A DNA stretch of 64,000 nt from Synanceia verrucosa (GCA_029721515.1 CM056562.1:9288767-9352766), one strand, 5' to 3'; shown: positions 48,701 to 63,370, counted from the stretch's first letter. A program made the numbers and translations. Notes: generated by a model from the letters alone, not told the origin.

Positions 48701-51700
48701 GAGTCACATGGGGTGTTATCTTAAAAGGATAATGATATGCTTTCCTGACTAAGTGTCAGTGTCTAGTTTGTGATGGTAATTTCCACACAGATGTCAACCT
48801 GGTTCCACAGTGGTGACCAGGGATAATGCGAGTCATGCTTGACTGTTTCTGTCATTGTTTCTGTGCATCTCACTCCATCTGTCAGTGTATCCAATGACAC
48901 CAATTACTATAATCATGAGTGTATTTTTCAATTTTAAAACACACAAAAAAAACCTTTACTCAGATTTGCATTTTGCTGCTGTTTTTTTGTATTTCAAAAG
49001 ACTTGAGTGCACAAAAAGATACATTTTCTTTCACTCGCTTCTCAACTTCATATCCCAAACCCGACTCGCCTCTCCTCCTTCCTCACTGCTCCTCGCTGCT
49101 GTATGAAGCAGCGTATGCTGTGGTGAAGCTGGCACCAGGCTTCCAGAGCTTTCCTGCACAGACGTTTTTGATTCAAGCACTGAAGCTTCTCGGGTTCTCT
49201 ACATGTGTGGCTTTGACAATCTTCTTCCCCACTCTGTTTACTGAACAGTGAAACCCGGAGGCCACAGACCGACGTGGGCTCACACTGAGGCTCCTCATTC
49301 CCACCAGAAACAAGCCCATTTCATGAAGAATAATACTAATAACACGACCAGAGCCCCAAACATTTCCTCTCTCTGCAGATCAGGTTTTTGTTATATTAAG
49401 TATTGGCCAGAGTGTCTCATGAATACTAACCCCCAAATCATCTAGTGCTTTTTAAATGTGGTGCGCTTGAGAAGATTCTCACCAACAGCTGACTTGTTCT
49501 AAACCCCACACAGAGATATAGTCCTTCTACGCAGCACGTTGGGATGTTTTAAGGGCTTATATGCCTTCAAAATGCCCTCAGGAGAACAGACAATGGAGAC
49601 AACAATCCAGAGAGAAAAGAGTAAGACGACAAGGAAAGGAGGACGATGAGAAAGGTGTAGAAGGTGAGAGAAACTGAATGAAGGAGCTGAAGAAAAAGAG
49701 GAAGGAAAGGCTTGGTTTTCTTTTCTCTAACTCTGGATTCCTGGGTAATGACTGGCCCCAATTCGCCAAATGAAACAAGAGACCCAGCCAGCCCGATGAT
49801 GTTTATTTCTCTCCATTTTTCATCTTTTCTTTTTTGACATAAAAATCATACGTACAGACTCTGCATTTAATTTGTACGGCAGCTCAGTGTTTTCCTCCCG
49901 TTTCTCATCTGCTACCCCCTATTCCTTTTTGCACATTCAGCAAAGTCCTCTGTCCAAAGCAAGGATTTGTGGCTTGCTAACCAGCGGAGGGGATATTTTC
50001 TGAGAAATCCCTTCTGCCAACAACTTTCTTCATTGCAGCCTCATATGCTGACCCGAGCAAGCGTCCTTTGAGTCACTGCTGAAAGAGACTTCGGTCCATG
50101 CTGTTTTTGTGAAGCAGCGACCCAGTGTTGAACAATGACGCATAAGTTAGTACAATGTCAGAGAAAAGAGGAGTGAGATATTTCTACTTAATATAGCTTC
50201 TTTTGACTTGGATGAGTGCTGTTATGAAGGAATAATCAGTGAATCCCCGTTCATGCATCAGAAAAGTCAGCAGTAAACCTGCAGAGAGCACTTTAAGCCT
50301 GCACACTCACGCACGTTCAGCACTGAGGAATACTTTGTAGTTCGGTGAGGCTGATCAGCTCTATGAGCCACTGATGGGCCCCCGTCCAGCGGCCACAGCG
50401 GCTGGATGAGAGCGAGCCAGGCTGCATGCCACGGGAAATTTCTGGGATCAGTGAATCTCTCCTTCTATCTCTGTATGGCTCAGAGGCTCCGGCTTTTGCA
50501 GTGAGCATCATATCTGGCCACAACCCTTATTTGGTTCGATTTACGGGCGCCATGCAGCGACCACAAAGTCAAAACCCAGACGTGAATTCTCTTTCTGCTT
50601 TCGATGTCCAAGAAAACCACATCAACCAACGTATTAAGTACAATTGTGGTTTATATTGATGTACTGGCTGTTACCTGAACTCACAGCACTTTTTAAAAAG
50701 ATTTGCACAGTTTTATATCGTGTGTTTTTTAAGCTTACACTTACTACACACAATGGGGCTGTGTGTAGAGCATGAAGTTATAGTCTGACAGTGGCAACAA
50801 TGAAGACATACCACTTATCATAAAGATGGACAAACAGTTGATACAGTCTGTGTAAAAAAAAAAGAAAAGAAAAGCTGCTACATCTTGTTCCAGTCCAAAT
50901 AGCAGTCTTTTTCAGACTCCACTTGGGAACAGCATTGTGTTCCACTACCCCATCCGTCCCCCTTTCCTCATCCATCCACACATGGCAGCTCCACGAGTGG
51001 CCGCACCCTCGCTCACTGTTGTCCTGAGCCAGGCATTTTGACCGCCTGTGCCCACTATTTGCCAGAAATAAAAATATTTGCTCAGCTAAGTGTTTCTGCA
51101 AATGGCTTTTAGGTCTCATGGGCTGTCGGGCAACTGGAGTTCAGATGGTCTGGTCCTGATGGATTGATTTCAGTCCTGTCATCTGACTTCTCAGAGAAAG
51201 ACATCAGTTTCTCCTTCCACACATGATTTCTGGAAACATAAATGGTAGCAGAGGCTGGCTGAGGGTTCATCCTCTTAACCAAATAGTGGCCCCAAGACAC
51301 GCAACACCTCCCCTCTCATTCCTACAGCTCCCTGGCTCATAGTCTTTATCAGCTCTGTGGAGACTTCACACTGCTAAAGTTGAGACAAGGCCCATGAAAC
51401 ATTTCTGACATTGCTCAAATGTGTGGCTAATCAGGAATGGCTGCTCATGTGTGGAGGACTCACTAGCTGGCGGACGTGGGGAGGAAATAAAAGGGCGTGC
51501 TATACAGCTGTATAACGTTTTTGGGGGAGAACAAACAGTTCTACAAATAATGCCAGTGATTTCTATATTATTATAGGTCTGTACGCTGTTCATGTCAATA
51601 TAACTTTATAAAAATCAGCTGTGACTACATAAATCTATGATATATGTGAACTATTTCTAATGATATGATGTTTAAAAAACACCTTTTTAGCCACATTGCC

Positions 51701-54700
51701 AATTACGAACCTACACTGTAAGTCGAAATCTCATCACAAAACAATTGTTACCAGTGGAACAATGGCTTATTAAGGTATTATAGGCTATTAGGGGTAAATA
51801 TGGCACACTTTATTGGTCAGATTTGAGGGCCTACTGCATTCAGAGCAAGAAACAAGATGTGAGTAAAGGGGGAAAGTAAGAAGCTGTGCAGGGAATTTCA
51901 ATCGTGTGAATACTCAGTGATTTTTAAGGTTATCATAGATGTTTCATAAAAACGTGCATGTGATTTTTCAGAGCAAAATGCATGGTATACTGTCTATTAC
52001 AGTGAACAAAAGCAGTGTCAAAAGGAATCAGCTTTTTCTACTACTACTTTGTTCACGCAGAGCGTTGCATAGCCTACGTCAGCCATAAACATCAATGTTT
52101 TATAATCTTAATTATACAGACATTTTTCTGTTCTCCTCCATGGGCCAGCTCCCCCTCAGACCCAGCAGGTTGCCGTGACGATGCCAAGCACTCCCCTCAA
52201 CAAGCAACAACAGCAGCATTCAACAGGCGAAGAGTTAGGGCTCTGCAAATATTGGCTACGCTGGACTTCATGTGCCAAGAATGGGAGGCATAGAAGTTTA
52301 GGAGGCAGTTGGTGTTGGTTATGACTTTAACCTCTACCTGTTCCAAACTTCTGGAAATATATTTTCCATTTAGAATAGAAATTAGAGGGGGCAGGCGACC
52401 AGGAGAGGGATGTTTCCGCTAAATGAGATTAAGTCAGAAAAACAAGCAATCAAAAGAAGATTTAGATTCCTCAGAGGAGAAAGCACACATATGGAGAGGT
52501 GGGTCGACTCCCACCACCGCCCAAAAGCTCTACTCTATTCACTCCGACACATTAGTATTCTAATGCCAGTGGGAATATGTATGACTGCCTCTAAGAGAAA
52601 GAGCTGCACAAGCCTGTGCCAGAGGAGCAGGAGGAAAGACAATGAAGGGGTAAACACTGGAGAGACATTAACGTGGTAAAAAACTTGTCGGGAGAGAGAA
52701 GCAGGAGAGGCATTAGCACATTAGAGGGGTTTTTATATGATGACAACATCTATTTCCCTGCAGTCATTGTCTGTGTCTCCATGCCAACACAGCAGCGCTT
52801 GAAGACCAGAGGGGCTCTCTTCTCATGCCTGTGCACCCTGGTTCACCTTTATAGTCACACAATGAATTGATAATGATGAATTACTGTGCAGCTTTGTTTT
52901 ACAAAGCTTGTTTTCAGTTGTAGTATGCGCTCATGCACACTTAATTAAAAATACCACAAAGTAAAAATCCTCCACAAGCTTATTTTATAAAGTGTTAGTT
53001 TAGTCCAGCTCCCAATTTAGGGTCAAGTCCTTCCAAAGGGTAACAAGATAAACCTGATGGGTAATAAGATGATAATGAAATTTAAAAAAAAAAAAAAAAA
53101 TTGTAAAATTGTACTTGTGCAAAACACTTGATTAGAAAATAAGTGTAAACTTCAGTCATTAATCATCACAACATGATCAAACCTTAACATGAATCATATT
53201 TAATAAAGATCCTCTTATTTCATTATGAACTGTACAACAGCAGTATAACATATTTTGCGTATAAATCAACTGATCTAAAGTAGTTTCTCTTCAATATATG
53301 CCTGCATCAGATGTACTGTAATGTACACAACAACCTGATGCTTGTGAATATTTTCACCATGTCCAACAGCAAGCTGGATCAACATGAAGTCCCATGTCAA
53401 AATGCATTTTCTATGGTCCCTTAATAACTCTGGCTAATCACTTTAGCATTGTCTCTAGGGACACAATGTCTCCCTCACGTCCTGTATCCTATAGCGAGGG
53501 GGCTAGAGAGCGGTCTGGTGATGGTGTGTTGAATTTGGGTGACAGGGCCCCAGTGGGAGTGGGCGCCCCCCTGTCCCTTAGCTAATCCCCAGGAGAAAGG
53601 GCCTGCATTATGGTGCGATACGCTTAATCCGGGGGGGCCTAGTTCACAAAGCAGCCCGGGACTTCCTCTGGCCTGGGAGCTTCCGCTGGTCTGGGGGGCC
53701 TGGCGTGGGTGCCAGTACAAACATGCACCAATAATACACGACTGCATTACAATGACACAAACAACTGGCATATAGACACACATGTACAGGTTGGACAGAG
53801 GAGTGAGCATGAGAGAATAAAAAAAACAAAACTTGTAAATTCACTGTCCTTATGGGGAGCCAAACCAAACAATCAGCCCACGTTCAGTAAGAGTAAACAC
53901 AGAGTACACACACATACTACATACTGTGGGCAGAGGCAGTGTTTACATCCTGCCCCCGGGTACGATGAAACAAAGCTTGTGTGTACTGCAGAAAGATTAG
54001 CTCAGAAACTGAGAGGGATCAAACAAGCTCACTGCCTACAGACAGATTTCATATTTACTAACAGGAAGACAGTGTCATGTAATGGCCCCCTCAGATGCTA
54101 CAAAGAGTCCCAGGTTACTCACATACAGTAGATGTGATCAGCCGATGCTGGTGGATGATGCATTTGTCCTCCTACTGTGAGGAGGAAAAAAAAAAAGATA
54201 ACATCTGTGAGACATGCTTTCCCAAAGACGTTTCCCTTTTATTTACCGCAAAACTAAATAATACTTACCAAAGCAGCCCATAAGATTTAGAGCCATTTGC
54301 ATAAACAGCTGAGGGATATTATTCCATATTTCTGACATGGTTCCACACGAAAGCTTGGATTTGGAAAAAGGGGAAATACGTCAGGAATGGCGTCTCTTTT
54401 TCCCCATTTAGAGACTTGCTTTTCCTTCCCAAAGTATTTCACGCTGACACATCCTCTTTCCTCTGTGGGTCCCCTGGCATTTTTACTGTGGTCACAATAC
54501 ATGTGAGGAGAAGCTACAACGAATAGTGGAGAGGAGGAGGGTTTTGTTTGTCGCAGAATAAAGATGCAAATGCTTCGATAACAATTTTCATACACAAGTG
54601 TATGAAACAAGTGAAACTTAGCTGACATATCAACCAATGCTGCAGCTTAAACTAAAATTTCACGTTCTTTCATCTTTCACATCCCAACCTGCATTTCAAG

Positions 54701-56590
54701 GCCTTTACTCCTTATACACCAGTTTAAAAGCTTTCATACTCTTTGCTTAGTTTCAGTGCTTGTATATAAACCTACAGGACAAACTAAGTTTGCAAATGCT
54801 GTCTCAAATTACACTTTATTAACATTATTATGATAAACTGACATTTCAGCATATTTAAGTGCTTGAAACAACGTTGTGTGCAAATAATTGACATGTTAAG
54901 ATATTTTAACTTGTTTACCGTGTGTAATTTTCCATACAAATCTCTTTCATGGTCTGTAGCCTTGTCTAGCTTTTAAGGTCATCTTACTATAGGGTCATAC
55001 TCTCCTTTCTCAGCTTCATGGCAGTATTTTTATTTTCCAGTTTGACAAACCCCCACCCATTTGGCACCAACACTGCCTAAATAAACCACAAAGAGTATTT
55101 AAACCATCTCTGTTTCTCATGTCCGACATGAAAATAAAGCCGTCTCTTTATTCTCTGAATCATGACCTTTGGCTGAACGACATTTCAGCAGCAGTGCATG
55201 GTCAGTACAGACCTCATAGTTAATAAGAATTATGTGCAGTGACACAATTATATATCAGTGTAATGTCTGAACTCTGCTATCCTGCATCTTACAGCATTAA
55301 GGACTCATTATAACACAGCAGACCGGCCCAGGACACTTGTTTTGACAGAGCGAGGTCCACCACAGCACTGGCACATGTCCTTATGTGTGGCGTCCACCAA
55401 GACTAACTAATCGTGACAGTGCCAGGAGTGTGTGTGTGTGGGTCTGACTGAGTGCACATTAAGTCAGAGGGGAAGCATGCCTAATGTGGGAGAGAAACAG
55501 TGAATCCAACATGGCCACTAGCCAGCGTCAGTGTTCCCTTCTTGAAGAATTAGCCTGTCAATTCATCCTAATTCCTGAAGACACCGGCTGCTTTTAAACC
55601 CAGGTGGAGTTTGAACTGGAGAGGCTCACTGTCTCGACTGTTTTCTCAAGGTTGGTGCAGAAAGGCAGGTTGGCAGAGTGGGTGGCAGGTCAGGCCACAC
55701 CAGAGAGCCGAGCTGCTGCACAAATACAAGTCAAGCTGATACTTAAAAGTCCGTGGTTACACTTTTGGCTCAGTTAATTGCATGAGTGTGTATTTCTATG
55801 GAAGCATCTATAAGAACAGGATACTCACCCTGCTGGGTTAGAGCTAGGCCACCCCACACACAACATGACTTAACACCTCAGAAATACATTCATGTGAGCA
55901 GGAGGATTTAAAAAGCATATTTACTGGTCACTGTTAATGTTGAGATCATGGTGGTAAAACATGTATCATCATGTATGTTTATTATCAGTCTTGTCATCAC
56001 TTTAGCTTATTATTTCTACAATATTGTCATAATTAGAACATGAATGTATTATGGCCAAAAACATGTACTGTGAGGTAACATTGGCCTTTGACCACAAAAA
56101 TCTAATTAGTTCATCCTTGTGCCAAATTTAAAGACATTTCTTCCCTAACCCTGTGATATCATGCTGACGAAGACGGGACAAAAACAAAAACAGGAGAGCA
56201 ATTTCTAAACTACATTAAACAGTTCTGAGATTACTGTAAACGTAACAGCATTATTGTTAAATCTGACATCTGTTAAATAACTAAATTAAGCCCTGTGCAG
56301 GATGAGAGCTGGGCTGCTGTTGACACTCTTGTTTGAGGGTGAGAGGCAATCGCTGTTTGTGTTCTGTCATCTCATATATCTAACACCTGTTGCTCACCCC
56401 ATTCAGGAAGCCTCAACACAAGCGCTTATCTCTGGTCATGCATGTGTTTTGGGATACATAGTACTGTCTGTGTAAAAATGCACACAGTTTTGATACATTA
56501 ACATTCAAGAAATCTAGCCGCCGGTGGACTCTGGGTTGGGTTGTATAATTAGCATGCAAAGGAAAGCTGCAATCCAAGCATGGAATATAC
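48701..56590. other. Intergenic region, ate1-proximal part
   Basis: No gene, RNA gene or clear mobile element was recognised. A poly-A run lies near 53,083-53,100. The stretch 55,140-55,420 is repeat-free and could be regulatory. Otherwise I see nothing distinctive. Confidence 0.45.
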
Positions 56591-56873
56591 AATCCCTTTA
56601 TTTGGTTTAACCAAAAAGAACAGTGTCAACATTAAAAGAAAAGCAAACAAAGCTATAAATATTACAGACAAAAACACTGACAATAGTGAGCTATTTGTTT
56701 AAACCCAGTGATAGAAAATCAAAACGTTGTGGCATGAATGGATGTAATGTGAGGGACTAACAACCACCTTAATATCCACTGAACATCTGAAGGAGAAGAT
56801 GCTCCTCTAGTGGCAATAGTGACATACATCTCAACCTGAGTCACTTCAGAGGAGAGTTGTCACCTGTGCGTAG

Positions 56874-56896
56874 CATCATCATCATCATCATCATCA
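56874..56896. repeat. (ATC)n microsatellite
   Basis: About eight trinucleotide units between the two candidate ate1 poly-A signals. Confidence 0.9.
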
Positions 56897-56996
56897 GGAA
56901 TATGACGGAGGATTGATATATAAAATAATATTCAAGGGGCTGGGCCCTGTAGGGAGTCTAATCAGTGAGAAGAACTAAACAGAACGGATGCTGCAG

Positions 56997-57264
56997 GATT
57001 TATTGGTGAATATACCTGTTTAAAATGAATATGACTGAGACATACATGATGAATGAGGCCAATAGGTGAATGGATACGTACATTGACAGTGAGTGGTTAC
57101 TGCATAGTTCCAGCCTGTAGAGCTTAGCATGGTGAGACTACTGGGAGCAGAGAGCGCTTTCACAGACAATGAGGAGACACACAGACATACAGAAACAGAA
57201 ACAGACACACATTGCTGCAAGATGTGAACATATTAAAAAAGTATAGTGGTGCGACGGTGTACAT
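56997..57264 (-). other. ate1: ate1 3'UTR with AATAAA
   Basis: On the minus strand an AATAAA lies at 57,004-56,999, about 260 nt after the stop codon. A second AATAAA lies at 56,602-56,597, about 665 nt after the stop, so a longer 3'UTR is possible. An (ATC)8-like array at 56,874-56,896 lies between them. Cleavage sites cannot be read from sequence alone. Confidence 0.5.
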
Positions 57265-57443
57265 TTAGGAGCGGTAGAGCAAGATCCTTTCAGCACAGTC
57301 CTGGCCAACCAAGCTGGCGTATTGCTGCACCTCCGTCTCGTCGCTGGAGCCTTTGCGTTTGCGGGAGTACACTGCGTAGGGCATGACCGCTCGTCTGTAT
57401 AGCACCAGAGCTCTGCCCACATCCTTTAGCACCCGAGCATCTC
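57265..57443 (-). CDS. ate1: ate1 last coding exon
   Basis: The exon encodes GDARVLKDVGRALVLYRRAV, then MPYAVYSRKRKGSS, DETEVQQYASLVGQ and DCAERILLYRS, followed by TAA at 57,265-57,267. The MPY.VY, QYASLVG and C-E-R-(I/L)-L motifs match the arginyltransferase C-terminus. The acceptor is TGTCCAG|GAG|ATGCT. Both AGs, 3 nt apart, keep the frame, giving DPDAGDARV or DPDADARV. Length with stop is 179 nt using the upstream AG. Confidence 0.94.
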
Positions 57444-60400
57444 CTGGACACAAACGTGAGAACATGATAAGGAGCCGTGCAGACACATCAAGCATAATGA
57501 GCATTGTCCTCATTTAACCTTGACTGAGTGAGTTAACCTCTGAGTGACTTGGCAAAGCTGCGTCATTATTCCGAGAAGCTGCTGGAGGAGTAGAAAGCAT
57601 TTTTCTCCCCACAGCTCTAATTCCCCCTTGCCTGAAAACAGGAGTCACGGCGGTGCATTAGTTAGTCAGTTGGCCTTGTTTACGACGGCCCTGCTCCCTG
57701 CTGGCTTGCCAAACTCCGCATTTCATTAGGTCCTGCGTCGTACACTGCCAGCTCCCATCAGACCAGTGAAAACACTGCTAATCTCATAAGTGTGCATGTT
57801 CGGCAGCTAAGAATGTCCTCTGGAGAGTCGGACGGAAAAATTGGTTAAAAAAAACAACAAAAAACACAAAACAGTTATGACCCTCTGACACTAAAACCGC
57901 TGCCTCCAGGAGTGACAGGCTGAGCCAAGCTGCCCACAGCTGGCGCCAAGAGGACATGCAAGGGGTAGCACAGCAGGGAGTATCAACTGAGCCAACCTAG
58001 CCCAAATATGCTGCACATGTACATTAGATGGATCTCAAAATCCATTCCATTGCTTTTTACTCCAGTCAGAATTGAGCAGATATTTGCTGTCATTTATTGC
58101 TACTAGTAGCTATCTCATCCCCGCTCTAGTCACTCTAACTGCCCTCTTAAAATGCTTTCATCTCACTCCTTAGCTCATCTTCTCCAAGCATTCCCCCATT
58201 ACATCAATTGAAAAATGGCTAAAACTTTATATTCATAGTGTGCCTTCTGAAATGAACACCCCCCCTACCCAAACTACACACAGTACTTCATTGGATCTGT
58301 CTCTCCTGTCTGGAGCAATCCTAAGAAGAAGCAAGCCAGGCTGTGGAGCAGAGTGGATGATAGCTCACTAAGCTCATGGCGTCACATCAGTCAAACAGGG
58401 GTGAGTTAGGTTAGGTATTAATAGAGCTCTGGACCTCCCACTCGCCACTACCGCTCCCCATGACAATACCCACGTGGCTCACAGCTGAGCATCCAGGTGT
58501 TACAACTGATGCGACTGCACACATTTATACCTAATTGTTAAACTATTCACCAAAGTGTTGCTAAATCCCACCTGACCACCTAATAAACTGGTTAAACAAG
58601 ACAGAAAGCTGCCAAATGGTGACGTACTGCCACAAACAAAAGGTCTTTTCTGAAACTGGTTAAAGTAATATGAGTCAGCCAAATTTGCAGCTGTGATCAG
58701 TTAAAAAGCAAAGGAAAAAATGAGACATCACATAATCACAGAATTATAGAATATAGAAAGAATAGTCACGTTAGGGTAATATGTATGTGTGTGCTTATAC
58801 TGTATTCATAAAGTAACTAAGTGAACATACCAACTGTTTATGCTGCCCTATGACATCTAACTGAGCACAGACACTAACTGAAAAGCAAGCCAGAGGACAG
58901 AAGAGAGAGCTGGGTATAAAAAAATAAAAAAAAAGCCCCAAGGCTCCTTAGCGGTCACACCCCCGATCTCCACAAAGACATTTTTATATTTCCACTTTCT
59001 ACATTTTCAAATCACCCTGTGGATTCATATTTTATTTATTAGCCCCGTTTTCCTGCTCAGTTATGCCCTAACCACTATATCTTTCCCCTCCTCTAAAAAC
59101 TGCTGAGTCACATAATTGAAAAATTCTCGATAGAAACTTTTAAATGAAGAAAATCAGCAGTGTGGGAAACGGGTTATAAAAGATGTAAACATGTTATGTA
59201 ACATCTGCATGACCATAATTTTGGGGCATGAAGAATTAATGTGTTCCTGATGGGTGAATGTGAAAATATTTAAACATTTGATGCTCCCTTAATAACTTCA
59301 GCTTCCCTCTGAGCGCTATGTGCCTCCTCATGCACTTCATCAGTGTGACAGCCCACTTATGCCACAGTTACACAGAGATACACTTGTCCACTCAAATGTG
59401 ACGGTGCTCTAAAGCACCACTGTCCCCTTGTGAAGATATTAAGTAGTGAACATTTTACAGACTAAAATAGATAGCAGCATGCAGCTTTGAGATGGTCTAT
59501 TAATCCCAACAGTAATACTGAGCAGAGGCCTATCTCTGTCTTTCTGTGTTACTCAAGGCAATCCAAACATCCGCTCCTCACATAAACATCTTCCTGCTTC
59601 TTCACTCTCTTTATCCTTCACCAATGCCCCCTCCTCATCTTGAGCGGCTCCAGATCCTCTTCCTGTCAGGCCCACCGGACGCTCAGTGACACGCCACTCT
59701 GAGGTCAGGGCTCCTCGGGGCCAGGAGTTCAAGGGTCGGAGGAAAGAGGAGTGGTGAGGGTCGGTGAGGGAGTGAGAGGGTCAGAGCCGGGGCGAGAGGC
59801 CTTGACACGTCGCCACGCTCCTCTCTCTCTTCCCTCCATCTCCAACTTTCTAAACACTTGCTCAACACCGGACGCTGGTCAAAGGTAGGCCATCGGGTTA
59901 TGACCACTTCCTATGACCCAGTGTCGCAAATCCAAAGCAGGGCTTACGTTTGAAAAGAAAAAGGCCAAAATGGCGGTGTTGTGTAGTGAGTAAGAGGACT
60001 GCTCTTTGATAAGGTTCAAGCCCCTGTGTGTTGGCACACATCCGTCCAGCTGACCCTGAATCTCTGGATTGTAAAGGATATTATTGTTATTGTTATTAAG
60101 ATGAGGGGAAAGCTCTTCCAAGCAGCAGATCTGGAAAAAAATAAATACCTCCTGAATAATAATGCAAGACACTGGGAAAGAAATGATATCTGTCTCCCCT
60201 CCTCTGCGAATGGGAACATTAGTGCGACTCAGGCTAAGGAGCAGAAAGCCTGCTGAAGAGCAGTGCAGAGTGGCTCTGACAGTGAGACAAGACATGAAAG
60301 TGTACTGAAAAAGCTACAAATATAGTGGAGGGGGCAGGTAATGAGTGGGTACTGTCAGGACAGCAGCATCTAAGGCATTTAATATTTGGTTCACTTTGCA

Positions 60401-61159
60401 CGGCTGAAAGCACACATACCGCAGAACTCAATCAGCTTGATGAGAAATGAATGTGTGAATATGTGTGAATGTGAGAATATTAACAAATGCAACAGTGCAG
60501 TTTGTGTATTACAGTATGTACTATTGTGCATCTGGTTTGGCGCCTGCTGGACACACTCAGGGTCAAGGAGGGGGACTACATGTGTCACACATTTTTGCAA
60601 ATGTTTATCCTGTTCAGAGGGCAATGCCTTTACTTCTTTCCCCCCGTCAAGCAAACACTAGATCATGAGTGTGTGAGAGATAATACATATGTGCTGTGTA
60701 GAAGTGTGTGTGTACACACTGTATGTTCATTTGTTAGAGGTCAAAACGAGGCCCTAGGGCCCTCAATGTGTCAGCAACTGGCATGTAATCAATGCGAGTC
60801 TGCTTTGGACAGAGCAGTGTAAACTTTAGATTAGCTGTCTTTACACACTTCATTAAGACTGTAACCCTGTCACTCTTTCACTCTGGACGCACGATTTTCT
60901 TTCATTCCCCTGGGTGAGGCATGGAGTTTGAGGCTAACAACACATATTCAATACAATATATACAGTGCAGTGTATAATATTTATCAGCCTCCTTCTTCCA
61001 GGGCCTCAAAACAGGCATGAGTTGGCAGAGTTTTGGTGTAAAATGAAATTTATTAAACATAATGTTAAGTTTTACTTTCATCTTTTTTGAGTTTTTAGAT
61101 TATGAAGCTGTTTTGACTTTCAAGCATTCCATGTTGTATTATCACCCTGTATATGGACA

Positions 61160-61580
61160 GATATAGACATTTGTTTATTTGTTGGGATCCCCATTAGCTT
61201 TGCCCATGTCTTCCTGGGGTCCACCCTAAAAAACATTGATTATTAATCTAACCTAACCCTAATCTCTGTCAAACCAGGAGCATATTATGCACCAAAAACT
61301 TTGCTAAACTTGATAGATGTTCAGTAAAAACAAGCAAATGAGCAGTTACAGACTGAGAATAAGATGTGTATGTAATTCAGCAGGGAGCTTGTTCTACAGA
61401 TGGAGAACAGAAACTAAAACTGCTTCACTTGTTTTTGATAATGGTAACAGTCAGTAAACCTGTCCCAGATGTCCTGAGCAGCCTGGATGCTTTGTAATGT
61501 AAGTAAACGTAACATCCTAAGTAATGTATTTAGGCCAGAGAACACTGAAATGTGCTTCATTTCTTGGTGTTTGTGCAGAT
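61160..61580 (-). mobile_element. LINE-like 3' fragment
   Basis: On the plus strand, TTTGTTGGGATCCCCATTAG and CTTCCTGGGGTCCA are phrases found at the ends of a common teleost repeat. Read on the minus strand the element ends ...AGCTAATGGGGATCCCAACA followed by AATAAA, as expected for a non-LTR 3' end. The upstream boundary near 61,580 is a guess. No ORF survives. Confidence 0.45.
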
Positions 61581-61633
61581 TTTTTACAAAAACCTGTGAT
61601 GAGAAGTGATCTGTTTCATTCTGAAAAATCAGC

Positions 61634-61657
61634 TTTTTTTTTTTTTTTTTTTTTTTT
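61634..61657. repeat. T24 homopolymer
   Basis: Uninterrupted T run in the last ate1 intron, shortly after the LINE-like fragment. Confidence 0.9.
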
Positions 61658-63370
61658 AACCAACATGGGACATTTCCACACCACTACTGCAGCTGCAGAA
61701 AGAACCTCCTCAGGACTGCAGATCGCAATATGTCTTTACTCATGCCTCAGCAGTGAACCTTGCTGCTAAGCGGTCAGTGGCATTGCAGGCTGATCTGGTG
61801 ACCGACTGACTGACCTCCACAAACCTCCACACAGCCACTGCAGTGTGGCACTACACAGCTCTGGCAGCAGACCTGAGCGCTAAGCATCAAGACAGACAGC
61901 AGGCACTGAAATGTAATGACACTGTGTTTGGACAGTGAGGCCTGAAATAATGTCCTGACTGGTCCAAGATCAACAGTCCACGAAGCACCGCAAGAGCCAC
62001 AGACACACTCTGGCCACAGTGAAAATGACCCCTGAAACCAGCAGCTTGTCCTCAGTAATTTGTACCTACTCTGGGATTAGTGGTGTGATTGACAAGAACG
62101 AGTCAGACCCACCACTGGCTAAGCTTTTAATGGCAGCATTGTAAATGACCAGTCTACTAATGGCCTTTTAAATGCCATTTTCTCTCCTGGGTGTGGTGCT
62201 TTCACCACCACTTGAGTCAATATAAAAGCTAAGCTAGCAAGGAAATATTAAAAAAAAAATTTTCCTTCAGACAAGTGTTCAGATTTTCATTCTGAAATAG
62301 TGAACATTGGAAAGGGGCATCAGTGCCAGTCTTTGAAGTTTTTTCCTCTCTGCATGGCACTGAGGCCAAAAATGACCTCACTACAACAAACTCTTAAGCC
62401 GCTTCTCTCCACATTCACATAGCCCTCTTTCCTCCTCCACCTCCCTGTCAATCATTTTATTGTTCTGCTCTCTCTTCTAGTGCCAACACACAACTACCAG
62501 CCTCCCTTTCTCTTCCCATCGCCATAAAATCATTTTATTACATCTCCCCACTCTCTGCTGCCATCTTTTCTAATACTACTTACCTTTCATCGATCAATAC
62601 CAGTCTGCTTGACATTTCCTATTATTGTCGATCAGTGGCTCTTTCCTGTTTGGTGATGCAGATAAATGGGGAAGAGTAAGGAGGTGGCTGACCTCTGTAC
62701 ACTCTGTATACACTGCATATATGTTTAAACCCATGCACAATCTCCTATAATAATTCATAGAATACAGTATCCACACTGTAAACTTTATTAATTTTTCATT
62801 CCGGGGCTCTACCTGCTGGACTGTTTCATTCTACAGCTCAGCACGTACAGACATGATGCAAACATTTTCAGTCCGGTTTATGTGGGATCAGCAACAATTT
62901 CACTCTCCTAAAACCACAGAATCCACACAGGAGAGTGAGAAGAGAGAGGTAAGGAGACACAGTTATCAGTCTCTCTGGCTATGCACTTATGCAGAAACCC
63001 CTCATTCAAAGCCTGCATGTGGTTTATTATTGCTAATATCACTATTCATCTAATGGCGACATGGTCCTTCCATAATGACGGCGCTGGCTCTACTCTGACC
63101 GTGCTGAAGGATCAGGGGAAGTGAAGGCCCTCTGTTTAACCTTGTTCAGTGACTGCACAAGCTTCAATACACCATCGCAGTGAAACAGGATCAGATGTTA
63201 ACACCAGACTCGTGAGTTCATCCAGAACAGTACAGTGTACAAAAACCTAGATCATCCAAGACCAAGCTCACAATGGCAAGTCAGTATGTTAGAAAAATAC
63301 AATTTATCTCCAGTTTCGGACATTAAATGAACAATGGTAACAGTAGAGTGTTACATTTTTACAGTTTTAC

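Larger units (their letters stand above)
57444..63370 (-). other. ate1: ate1 last intron (5.9 kb)
   Basis: The intron holds a LINE-like interspersed repeat (about 61,160-61,580) followed by a T24 homopolymer (61,634-61,657). A short (TTATTG/ATT)-rich run lies near 60,077-60,098. No other exon was recognised. Confidence 0.55.

Noticed and set aside
53475..53810. Frames over a GC-rich intergenic patch as a coding exon
   Set aside because: Both strands are open because of composition, and no protein family is recognisable.
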